Virus record (IMG/VR): IMGVR_UViG_3300033144_003902
Location: 1-40,961 of that record
Length of the DNA stretch: 40,961 nucleotides
Source of the DNA: a virus
Direction: 5' to 3' (one strand)
Part shown: positions 14,601 to 20,842 of the stretch, piece by piece
How positions within the stretch are numbered: position 1 is the stretch's first letter
Layout of the letters: the number at the start of each line of letters is the position of its first letter
Program-made: the position numbers and the translations under genes
Notes under the pieces: model-generated
Databases searched by the model: none
What the model saw: only the letters and a program-made list of their open reading frames with translations
What the model was told of the DNA's origin: nothing

Positions 14601-17309
14601 CTCCCTGGCCGCGCGGTCCCAGGAGTCCTCGAATTGATACCGCTCGGCCTCGGCACGGTCGCCAGCCCAATCTCCGCGCCCCTTTTCGACCACCACCCAC
14701 CCAGGCTCGCCGCGAACCTTGACGACCTTGGCGTCGGGAGTGAAGCCCTGGGCACCCTTCTTCAGCTTCGTGAGCGCCGCCTGGGCCGCGTTGCGCGTCT
14801 TGAATGGCTTGTCCTTCGCAGTCTTGTGGACAGTGCGGTCCAGCAGGACCGGCGCGCTGGGATCGACATCGGGAGGCGGCGCGGGCTCCGGGTCTCCCCG
14901 CGTAGCCTGGTCGGCCTCGGCCTGGTGCTCGTTCATCCTCTGCGTGATGGCCTCGGCGTGAGCTGCACCGTCCGGGTGAGCCTTCAGCACGTCGAGCGCC
15001 TGCAGGAGTTCGCGGGGACCGGAGGCGCCGATCCAGTCGCGAGGGAACGCAGCGACATGGGCCGCCTGCCTCTTCGCGTCCTTTGGGTAGCTCCTCGCCC
15101 ACTCGCCCACACTGGACCAGGCGAGCTTCGTCCCCGGCGTCTTCCGCGTAGTGCCGGGCAGGTCCGCCTCGGAATCCGGGCCCTCGACCTTTGTCCGCGT
15201 GGCCCCTTCCTCGCGTAGCTCGCGCGCTATGTCGCGCGCCTGCTCGGCGGTGGCGGCCTCCCTGTAGATCGGATGTTTCTTCCCCTTCTGGTGTCCGGTG
15301 ACGATGTAGGTGCTGTCGGAGCGCTCGTCTGCCTTTTCTGCCTTCGCTGCGTTTTCTGCTTGGAGCTTATGCCAGCGCACCGCGAGCTTGTCGATCTCGG
15401 GCCACGAGAGGTTCTTGTCCATCACGCCCGGCACGTTCTGGAGGAACTCGTCAATAGAGCGCCTCGTGGCGCCGCGCATCCCGCCCTTCTGTGTCTCGTT
15501 GATCCACGTCTCCAGGTGCTCGCGCTGCTGCGCGTCGAGAACGTCGTCCTTGGGCGGCGGGTCATGGAACTTGTCCAGCCCCTCGGCCTTCTCTCGTTCG
15601 ATCTGCTTGGCGACGGCGGCGTCGTTCGCTGCCTGGATCTCGGCTTCGGTGCGGGGCTTCCCTTCCGGCCGCGCGTCGGGAGGGGGATCCTCGGGCTTCT
15701 CGCGGACCCAGCGGCCAGTCTGCGGCCTGTCGGGGTCGTACTCAAAGCGATCCCACCGCCCCCAGCCCTCGCCGCCAGCTCGTAGCCGTCGCCGCTCCTT
15801 CGGCGGGGGCGGGCGCATCTGCTTCATCTTCCTGGCGATCTCGCTGCGAGCGGCCTCCTGTAGGTCCAGGAGCTTCGTGAATTCCTTGAACTTGCGAGAC
15901 TGCTCGCCCGTGTGGGAGCCGTGCCAGCCGAAGTAGCCGCCGATGATGAGTTCGGCAATCGCCTTGTCCAGGGTCACTTCGCCGCGCATCATCGCCGCCC
16001 AGACCGGGCCGCCGAACATGGCAGCGCCAGCACCAGTGCCCAGCGTCCGCGGGAGCGCGGCAGAGAGTCGGAGCCCGAGCTGGAGCACGCCACCATGAAC
16101 AGCGCCCGCCCACTCGTCCTCGCTGGCGCCCTTGGCGCGCAGCCCTTCGAAGACGGCCAGGGTCGTGTGGCCGGCGCCCTTGATCTTGGTCGCAGACAGG
16201 AGGCGACCGGTGCCCTTGAGGGGCCCAGCAATGGTCAGCACGGCGCTCTCGACACCCTGGACCAAGGAGAGCATCGGCCGCATCCACTTGGGCGCGTTGG
16301 CGATGGCCTCCGCGTTGTCCTCGCCGTAGGTCGCGCCCACGTCCTCCATGTAGCGGGCGGCGGCGTCCATGCCGTCGTTGATGATCTCGACGTCCGAGCG
16401 CGGATCCGGCGCCCCTGCACGCTGGCCAGGGCGGTGCAGGGCAGTCGCGCTCGCGATGGTGGAGAGGAGGTGAGTGTCGTCCAGGCCCGTGAGCTCGACG
16501 GCCTCGTGGAACGCCTTGCGGACAGGCCATGTCAGCGTTTCGAGGCTCTGTGAGAGCGTGGGGCGCTGGAACGGATCGCCCATGTCCGCGTAGGCGACAG
16601 GCTTCCCGCGGCCACCCATGGAGGTGGCCACGCGGGGCTGAATGGTCTCCCACTCGTCCGGATCGGTGGGCGGGTCGGCCACCTCTTCGCTGTTGAAGGC
16701 CGATAGCAGACCCTGCGCTTCCCTGATGGTCGTGGCGGCAACGTCCACCGCAGGACCACCGAAAAACTTCTTGGTCGATTCCGTAGCAACAGCGTTCCGG
16801 GCACCGATCTCTGTCAGGAGGTTGCGGCGCCAACCGGCGACCCTTGACGCCGAGGGGATACCAAACGGCTCATCGCTGAGGTCTACGATCTTGGCGGGGT
16901 GGTAGTCGCCAACGGCCTGCGGGGAGCTGCCGATGAAGTCGCTCGGCTTCTCGTACTGGTCGATCCAGGCCCCTACCGTCTCGTCGTCGAACTTCTCGAA
17001 GGTCCCTGTGAATTGCTTGCGCAGCAGGCCGATCTGGACGTCGCGCCCAGCCCCCTGGAAGCCGGGGTGGTTGACGACCTGGTGGACCTCATGGAGGTCC
17101 GGGGGCTCGCCGCCCTCCGTGGGGTTCTCGTAGTAGCGGCGAGGAATGGCTGGGACGAACGGGCGTTTGGGCCCGCCGCCACCACCGATCTCGGGGCGAA
17201 CCCAGCCGCGGTCACTGTCTCCGCGGTTCCCAGGCGTCGAGAAGGCGTCGGGCTCGGGCGTCTCCGTGAAGAACCCAACCGCGGGGAGCGGCCGACGGCG
17301 GGGAGCCAC
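8631..17309 (-). CDS. Giant polyvalent internal virion protein (DdrB/ParB-like, winged-helix, HEMGH metallopeptidase, LPD-type C-terminus)
   Basis: A single open frame of 2892 residues from GTG 17309 (GAGG 9 bases upstream, 2 bases after the preceding stop). Visible parts, in order: basic Pro/Gly-rich N-terminus; two hydrophobic segments at about 350-460; charged linkers with KGKKHP and TAEQARDIARELREEG at about 700; a degenerate DdrB/ParB-like domain at about 1020-1390 (LTSSHN, NESYPPWMQTR, FFETDGRLKPYGIEALRNAI); a winged-helix-like segment at 1450-1512; a zinc metallopeptidase motif HEMGH at 1664-1668 with candidate third ligands Glu1715 or Glu1719 (PEEGFSEAVRLYF); and a long C-terminal region (about 2130-2700) with patterns of phage large-polyvalent-protein-associated domains. 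It lies between internal virion and fibre genes. By the polyvalent-protein model it is packaged and ejected with the DNA to act early in the cell; that is inference. Confidence 0.8.
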   Translation of the reverse strand: MAPRRRPLPAVGFFTETPEPDAFSTPGNRGDSDRGWVRPEIGGGGGPKRPFVPAIPRRYYENPTEGGEPPDLHEVHQVVNHPGFQGAGRDVQIGLLRKQFTGTFEKFDDETVGAWIDQYEKPSDFIGSSPQAVGDYHPAKIVDLSDEPFGIPSASRVAGWRRNLLTEIGARNAVATESTKKFFGGPAVDVAATTIREAQGLLSAFNSEEVADPPTDPDEWETIQPRVATSMGGRGKPVAYADMGDPFQRPTLSQSLETLTWPVRKAFHEAVELTGLDDTHLLSTIASATALHRPGQRAGAPDPRSDVEIINDGMDAAARYMEDVGATYGEDNAEAIANAPKWMRPMLSLVQGVESAVLTIAGPLKGTGRLLSATKIKGAGHTTLAVFEGLRAKGASEDEWAGAVHGGVLQLGLRLSAALPRTLGTGAGAAMFGGPVWAAMMRGEVTLDKAIAELIIGGYFGWHGSHTGEQSRKFKEFTKLLDLQEAARSEIARKMKQMRPPPPKERRRLRAGGEGWGRWDRFEYDPDRPQTGRWVREKPEDPPPDARPEGKPRTEAEIQAANDAAVAKQIEREKAEGLDKFHDPPPKDDVLDAQQREHLETWINETQKGGMRGATRRSIDEFLQNVPGVMDKNLSWPEIDKLAVRWHKLQAENAAKAEKADERSDSTYIVTGHQKGKKHPIYREAATAEQARDIARELREEGATRTKVEGPDSEADLPGTTRKTPGTKLAWSSVGEWARSYPKDAKRQAAHVAAFPRDWIGASGPRELLQALDVLKAHPDGAAHAEAITQRMNEHQAEADQATRGDPEPAPPPDVDPSAPVLLDRTVHKTAKDKPFKTRNAAQAALTKLKKGAQGFTPDAKVVKVRGEPGWVVVEKGRGDWAGDRAEAERYQFEDSWDRAARELAGEGAEQARKAAAGEREPWQVIEDIKRASPNITDVDYVAAEQRLHELEKELHRTMLALNGFGHGGRAFFWGPKQTKGDESALPVNDATEGWVSLGKRNVITHDGVKYETELGFVEQELLTSSHNVEVGGPWTTQGGRHIEANESYPPWMQTRSGYNEGSLEVTIKRAQPENYQENESYRASGNPNQGPSIVLALREATGANDWWFFNMGGNRRDQYNQLRTEAQLQESAQRWAEAYGIDPVEIDHMARPVPVQLLRNQRPQSTKEASALSSALNRGGGGRDMTNREVGRELSARFTQEFEQALLDIADKIDQEPATTTGGRTQLEQAVMGSKAMREALRKIIPDDSVDVFFETDGRLKPYGIEALRNAIIDRVVGDDHLVDEIAELPDLYNRVAIMAPSILRGMRKSPNFFGDMVQQVLKSEIMRRQSERPEDTDLNMFLREPSMPGIDMPETAPSVLDARLGAIHRTLAPHQAGGDPLKLARHKWKRAVDILEEHESGVQDLFGGDMRDDMGRAFNQAFLSADVRPDLGDRPKAGPVQREDVKTDEWSAASAAQSFGSKGFTITGLGRKMGIVKGKRATPAEREQVREALADMAEAGVIKQAGKGRWKWDRSGVEASERPITPEPSRNERRNRFNEIGAETDDLGEVRRKIEAAENAEKSARVERDKDPEDAEGERPGQNYTGFRDLETRTRVSADLPPRVITRAQVIFKPFKFRGWTMNFGRMNAKAAQFSAEMLGFYQKGTGWTKVRDWWDFQVGFHEMGHQLLDHHPELGRAFGIESLGPESFRDPSLPAHIREMIDLSYRQSMPEEGFSEAVRLYFSNQAYVREKAPNFSRTFDEWISQRPKAERKMWKEVERDAHDYFEQTGEASILAQTGATHAPIWAAYNGSLDNFRAKYVDAFHGIAKLEMSTRGYLSDDGPFFMARASRGIPWMAEQITDRGHPVFTGKGIVFEGESLRSILAAALHTRPSLPTLSKFLSYVQARRAWSLASAERIETIDVVEFLNAEAVARDPEVIPKYARLMNGTRAAVQFGETRQEAVERVLKLYQIDPDKIAWGEEPNAERPISVGSAASRRDRPSGREVSEDQYQQMHADAIMTAREKLGEDASMDAVKDVARQILDRKIGGATVGISKEAMRQGMALKEEYQHFEDGYKALVKFNEHIADFAQDLGLISREQRLMWPYADYAISFSRIMEGPPGQGSRGASGTTPNTPISASNPIRRLTGGGRQFKDPLTRLYETPARMIHAAIENHVKVKVARQLLVAEDRDLKTKGGGLFGGEIKPGSENYEARVEDVRKAIMKAVKEDAERAGIEIPESFMREEWLPEAITMFAGGRPLIDNNVMAVFMKSPDGKVRPRYFEVHDKLLVEALQHFRKPELGNLAKFFNAQRRILQTSVTRGPDFLVGQLARDPITNFTLSRQSKDWLTTTIKGYYEAMKFVTPGLRSEIAERAVSNLGGGGLVSDQSLSPRRGVMAFGTGGAIREGSIVSKTANFLTWKSSKVPRGIDYRRGRAITKYAQRHNKGVSAGDRLAGMTPEPGSILRALDRAVAVTEMGPRLGEAIRAERAGKEGFELGKYYREASVDFSQQGYSGVAHGLMIAIPFLRAQVASWDRFYRALGPGQGLSRAAALAGRDDLAEAFRMSVADESMKTRTVAKIIGMMGFSMWNTAHNMGIEEYRNTDHQKKMLYNYFYVPVGRTGVGEVEYEMFRMPRPYDIGMFTAVGDLWLENMLESEDPVAFSHGMALLFSISTNFGIGIPPLFNAAFKILADKDPFTGRPVLGHRMSAASPRHQTKASTSETMRAYGEAMKDAPIVDWMKSPAMMESVMQSFMATIPGIVLGTLDDIFFDVPAKRPGERAGLRRVKPTRGINTQYQRDWFQYMEWLNKARVDRGIMTENRDREGLREHDDTVEGVVFRHRKRLSNTSKRIGKVDAEIRKFRQTMQKKGWSAERGRDEKEKLLRERERLYERGVRSIEPKVRAQQERENGR

Positions 17310-17311
17310 CG

Positions 17312-18406
17312 TCAGTACCTCGGGCTACCGGCGCGAGCTGCGCGACCCCTGCCGACGCTGTGGTCCTGGATTGAGCGCTGTAGCGCCTCGATCTGCGCCT
17401 CCAGCCCGGTGCTCCCAGTGCCCGTGGCCATCGGGTCGCTGCCGACGGGTGGGGCGCCGCTATCGCCGCGGTCGCCGTCCATGGCATCGCCGCCAGCGAG
17501 CATCCCCAGGATCCCGGCAGCCGCAGGCAGGTAGTCGCCCTCGGTCTCGTCTGTCTTGCGAGACCGGGCCTGCGAGAGCATGTCGCTCTTCCACTTCGGC
17601 AGATCGCCCCACTCGTTGCCTTCCTGCCATTCAGCCCTGTCTTCCTCCGACAAGTTGCTGATGAAGTCACGCGCGGACTGGATCTCTGAATTCGTGTACT
17701 GGCTGCTCGCGGGGAGTTGCGTGGGGCGCTGCGGCATCTGGCGCGGGTAGGCTTCTCCCCAAGGATCCTTCGCCCCGGTCTTGCTGTGGACCATGTAGTC
17801 CTGGACATCGCCGCCGCCGATGTTCCGCGGCACTCGCGACCAGGTGCCCGCGTACCCCGAGGTGGTGTTCCAGGGAGCGTCCGTGGCGGCGTAGCCAGCC
17901 TCCGGATCGTAGCGGCGAGCCATGAGCGCCTGGTGCTGGTGAGAGCCCGGCACCGCTTCCTTGAGCATGTCGTCCAGGTAGTTTTCGTACTTCTTCTGGT
18001 CCCGCCAGTCCTCGCCGTAGGTGAGCGCCCCGTAGAGCGCGCCCACCGGGCCGCCGCTGGCGCCGCCAGCGAGCATCCCCATCAGGCCGAGATTGAGACT
18101 GGATCGCTCCTGCTGCGCCTCCGTCAATCGTGGCTGGTACGGAGGCGGCGTAGCTCCGGGCATGACGCGCGGGTGGGGGTTGTTGACCAGGTTGTCCACG
18201 CGGGAGCGGAAAGCCTGGTGCTGCGCGTCGGGCCTGAGCTGCTGGCCGCCGCGCTGGTTCGCACCCGCCGCGACCCCGGCGAAGTCTAGATTCGGGGCCA
18301 CGTACCCACCAGCCATGTTGCGCGGGTCCGGGCCCGTGGGAGCGCCTCGAGATTGGGTGTCGACCCCGAACTCTTCGTCCATTCGAGCCATCAGCCCGAG
18401 CTTCAT
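17312..18406 (-). CDS. Internal virion protein candidate, 364 aa
   Basis: Start chosen at ATG 18406, which overlaps the upstream stop as ATGA and has GAGG 8 bases before it; an ATG two codons earlier is too close. The protein is Gly/Pro/Gln-rich and polar, with one Gly/Ala/Met-rich hydrophobic patch (LGLMGMLAGGASGGPVGALYGALTYG, about 105-130) and another near the C-terminus (YLPAAAGILGMLAGG). The middle is rich in Tyr, Trp and Asp (NYLDDMLKEAVPGSHQHQALMARRYDPEAG). This composition and the slot before the giant protein match ejection proteins of short-tailed phages (the T7 gp14-16 position). No named domain was recognised. Confidence 0.65.
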   Translation of the reverse strand: MKLGLMARMDEEFGVDTQSRGAPTGPDPRNMAGGYVAPNLDFAGVAAGANQRGGQQLRPDAQHQAFRSRVDNLVNNPHPRVMPGATPPPYQPRLTEAQQERSSLNLGLMGMLAGGASGGPVGALYGALTYGEDWRDQKKYENYLDDMLKEAVPGSHQHQALMARRYDPEAGYAATDAPWNTTSGYAGTWSRVPRNIGGGDVQDYMVHSKTGAKDPWGEAYPRQMPQRPTQLPASSQYTNSEIQSARDFISNLSEEDRAEWQEGNEWGDLPKWKSDMLSQARSRKTDETEGDYLPAAAGILGMLAGGDAMDGDRGDSGAPPVGSDPMATGTGSTGLEAQIEALQRSIQDHSVGRGRAARAGSPRY

Positions 18407-19116
18407 TGCCATCGCCTCGTTGACGAGCCGCCCGTGCGCTGTCGACTGCGCAGGCCCCGTAGCCACGGGTTGTTGCCAAGCTCCGGCCCGCCGCGGGCTA
18501 CTCCTGTCGGCATGGGAGCACGCGCCGTGAGCTGAGGCTGCTCCCGTGCGCGCACAGCTTCGCCGCCCACGTTCTGCTGGAAGTCCTTGAGCTGCTTGTA
18601 GCTGTCGTACGCATTCTTGGCTTGCACGCGCCACCCTGGCGGCGGCGGCGCACCAGCCTGTCCGGCCCCCAGGTTGACCTTGGTCGGAGACATGCGAGAT
18701 GGCGGCATGGTAGTGGGGCCTCGCGCCGCTACCTGGCCCGGCATGGCGGCAGCGGCCGGCCTGGGCGCCATCGACATGGGAGTAGCGGCCGACATCGCGG
18801 GACCTGTCGGCTGCGGCAGGACGGGCGAACTCGCAACAGCGGGCGCACCAGCAGACACCGCACCCTTCGCCGCACTTTTCGCAGCGATGGGCGCAGCAGC
18901 TTTCGTGCCCATCGACATCAGGCCCTTAGCAGCACCGCCGACCGCGCCACCGACAGCGCTCGCGGCTCCACCGATAGCCCCGCCAACAGCGCTGGCAGCT
19001 CCAGCAACGGCCCCACCAACGGCGCCGGCCGCACTAGCGACAGAGCCCAGGGCGCTGAGTAGCCAAAACCAGCAGATCAGGTACTCCGGGGACGAGGCGA
19101 TCTCGATCAGCGCCAT
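18403..19116 (-). CDS. Glycine-zipper internal virion protein, putative membrane-inserting ejection protein
   Basis: A 237-residue protein. ATG 19116 overlaps the upstream gene by 10 bases and follows GGGGG. Residues 12-20 (YLICWFWLL) are very hydrophobic. Residues 21-65 are an almost pure Ala/Gly/Val/Ser array (SAVGGAVGGAASAVGGAIGG type units) with a 4- and 8-residue Gly spacing, a strong glycine-zipper signature. The rest is Pro/Ala/Met-rich and disordered, ending in a basic tail. Glycine zippers pack into oligomeric membrane helices, so a channel component for DNA ejection across the cell envelope is plausible. That role rests on composition and gene order only. Confidence 0.68.
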   Translation of the reverse strand: MALIEIASSPEYLICWFWLLSALGSVASAAGAVGGAVAGAASAVGGAIGGAASAVGGAVGGAAKGLMSMGTKAAAPIAAKSAAKGAVSAGAPAVASSPVLPQPTGPAMSAATPMSMAPRPAAAAMPGQVAARGPTTMPPSRMSPTKVNLGAGQAGAPPPPGWRVQAKNAYDSYKQLKDFQQNVGGEAVRAREQPQLTARAPMPTGVARGGPELGNNPWLRGLRSRQRTGGSSTRRWQ

Positions 19117-20090
19117 TTCGCCCCCATCTCGCGCGCCCAACCGAAGAGCGGCTCGGTGGCCTTGCGGACGTCGTCATTCTCTCGGATGAGCTTGGCGAGC
19201 ACCTGGCCGTGCTTCTTGTACCAGGCGAGGAACGCGCGACCGAGCGGCGACTGCGCGGGCCAGAGGATGTTGATCCAGATCGCAGCGTCCCACCATTCCG
19301 TGGTGTACCAGCCGTAGTGCTCCGCGGCGGCCCAACACGACATGATCCCGACGTTGAGGGAGCTGTTCTCCGCACTCGACTGGCTCGACATGACAGGGCT
19401 GGTCCCGAGCGCCTGGCTGTAGAGCGAGATCCGCTCCCACGGTTCGTTCTGCTCGAATTCAAATCGCGCGACGAGGTCGTCCAGGAGCTGCTGCGAATAG
19501 ACGTCGGACTGCTGGCCCACCTCGCCCATCGGGCGCAGGTAGTCGTAGTCGGCCATGGCCAAGCCCGGCGCGGCCTGGGCGGCGGCGTCCTGGGCTCCGC
19601 GCTCCTGCTGGTAGTCGTCGAAGTAGAACTGCTTCCCGAGCTTGCCCAGCTCCTGGGAGAGAACCCTCTTCCCCTGCAAGTCCTCGTCCTGGTGGGCGTA
19701 CGAACCGAACCGGCCGCTGCCGCCGAAGCGCGAGTCGATCCCAGGGATCATCGAGCGCTTGTAGGAGCGCGTGATGTCGTCAGAGGCAGCATTGAACGCC
19801 TCTTCGCGGTGGGGGTTGTTGTTCAGGTACTTGCCGCCGACGAGATCGGCGTTGTGCTGCTGCGCGCCGCCGATCAGCGAGGACCCTTCGCCTGCCATCT
19901 GCGCGACCTGGCTGCGGTAGTCGCCAGTCCACTCACTCTCGCCAGCGACCGTGGAGTCTGGGTAGTAGTCCAGCTCTTCGTTGGATTGAGCCTGCGCCCG
20001 CTTATAGATGTCCTTGAGGTATTCCTGTTGACCCTTCCAAGGATCAGAGGTGCTCTGACTGGACCCGCTGCTACTTCCACCGCTACCCAT
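19107..20090 (-). CDS. Internal virion / tail-associated protein, 327 aa
   Basis: Start chosen at ATG 20090 (GAGAGG, 6 bases upstream) rather than the TTG two codons earlier. It begins with a Ser/Gly-rich stretch and DPWKGQQEYLKDIYKRAQAQ, then YPDSTVAGES. The middle is Gln/Ala-rich and helical (GKRVLSQELGKLGKQFYFDDYQQERGAQDAAAQAA, then RFEFEQNEPWERISLYSQAL). This matches a recurring phage family in which QPY(L)K..F.QA, PG.TVA and W..L..Y..L occur in order. The C-terminal ~80 residues (CWAAAEHYGWYTTEWWDAAIW to KKHGQVLAKLIREND) recur in internal proteins of short-tailed phages. Expected in the capsid lumen or tail, used in DNA ejection. Confidence 0.7.
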   Translation of the reverse strand: MGSGGSSSGSSQSTSDPWKGQQEYLKDIYKRAQAQSNEELDYYPDSTVAGESEWTGDYRSQVAQMAGEGSSLIGGAQQHNADLVGGKYLNNNPHREEAFNAASDDITRSYKRSMIPGIDSRFGGSGRFGSYAHQDEDLQGKRVLSQELGKLGKQFYFDDYQQERGAQDAAAQAAPGLAMADYDYLRPMGEVGQQSDVYSQQLLDDLVARFEFEQNEPWERISLYSQALGTSPVMSSQSSAENSSLNVGIMSCWAAAEHYGWYTTEWWDAAIWINILWPAQSPLGRAFLAWYKKHGQVLAKLIRENDDVRKATEPLFGWAREMGAKWR

Positions 20091-20532
20091 CGCCAACCTC
20101 TCGTTTCATCGTGACTCGCACGAGATCGAAGTGCCCTTTCAGGTAATCCGCCACGTACGGCGGACCATCAACGTGAATCTGTGAGCAGCCCTCGATTCTC
20201 GCGTGGCGTTCGATGTAACCAAGGTTCGCGACGAACGCTTGCCAGTCGCCGCTCCCGGCCCATACACGCAAGACCTTGGCGCGAGGATAGCTGACGATTT
20301 CAGTAACGCAGGCGCCCACCGCTTCGCCGCAACGCATTGCGACCCACACGATGACCTTGCCGTTCTCGGCCAGTTCCAGGATCGACTCAAAGTCGTTCGT
20401 GCCGTGAGAGCAGGTGATTACGCTGCCCAGCAACGGCTCCAGCAACTGCGCCGCCTTGCGCACGCCGTTAGGCGGAAGCGCGACGATGATCTCATGTGGT
20501 GCTCTAGCCGTGGAAGGCGATGCAGAACTCAC
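20083..20532 (-). CDS. GNAT-like protein in the virion operon
   Basis: A 149-residue protein. GTG 20532 has GAGG 6 bases upstream and lies in the overlap with the preceding gene. The pattern WVAMRCGEAVGACVTEIV, PRAKVLRVWAGSG, YIERHARIEGCSQIHVDG and GHFDLVRVTMKREV follows a phage GNAT-fold acyltransferase family (strand, VGA strand, helix with the acyl-CoA loop, IE.xAR..GC). The usual R/Q-x-x-G-x-G/A CoA loop is not clearly present, so catalytic activity is uncertain. Genes like this recur beside tail-hub and internal protein genes in podovirus-type genomes. The target is unknown. Confidence 0.65.
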   Translation of the reverse strand: MSSASPSTARAPHEIIVALPPNGVRKAAQLLEPLLGSVITCSHGTNDFESILELAENGKVIVWVAMRCGEAVGACVTEIVSYPRAKVLRVWAGSGDWQAFVANLGYIERHARIEGCSQIHVDGPPYVADYLKGHFDLVRVTMKREVGDG

Positions 20533-20842
20533 GGTCTACCTCGGAGCTGCTGTCGTGGTGGATGGTGAAGGCGCCGAGCGACGCCTCGACCCACAGGCCA
20601 GTGGCCAGCGAGGCCGACGCAGAGCACGCTGTCATGAAAGCCTTCGACGTGCCCCCTATGCGGGCGTCCGACACGGTCGTCGTCGTGGCGTCGGGGGTCA
20701 GCGTTACCTCGAGCAGGTTGTTGGACTGCCCGACCAGGAGGCCACGCACGGCCAGGGCGACCACGAACAGGTGCTCGTTGCTGCCCTTCTCGTCGCTTGT
20801 GACCCATCGCTTCGGGACCTCCGGGTACTGGCGAACGCTCAT
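20504..20842 (-). CDS. Conserved small tail-hub-associated structural protein
   Basis: A 112-residue protein; ATG 20842 overlaps the tail-hub stop as ATGA. The core reads LFVVALAVRGLLVGQSNNLLEVTLTPDATTTTVSDARIGGTSKAFMTACSASASLAT and ends TIHHDSSSEVDREFCIAFHG. The block N..LEVTLTP.ATTTT..D.RIG followed by H..(N/D)S..DR.F......G is a pattern I know from a small phage structural family placed next to tail-hub genes. Mostly beta; probably a trimeric or hexameric accessory to the tail knob. Function unproven. Confidence 0.7.
   Translation of the reverse strand: MSVRQYPEVPKRWVTSDEKGSNEHLFVVALAVRGLLVGQSNNLLEVTLTPDATTTTVSDARIGGTSKAFMTACSASASLATGLWVEASLGAFTIHHDSSSEVDREFCIAFHG

Noticed and set aside
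12558-15218. Long plus-strand frame of 886 codons opposite the giant gene
   Set aside because: It lies wholly antisense to the giant polyvalent gene, has Leu/Val/Arg-rich shadow composition, no ribosome site and no recognisable motif; long antisense frames are expected in GC-rich coding DNA.
8631-17309. Virion RNA polymerase as the function of the giant protein
   Set aside because: The size invites comparison with N4-type virion polymerases, but I see no polymerase motifs, while ParB-like and HEMGH motifs are present.
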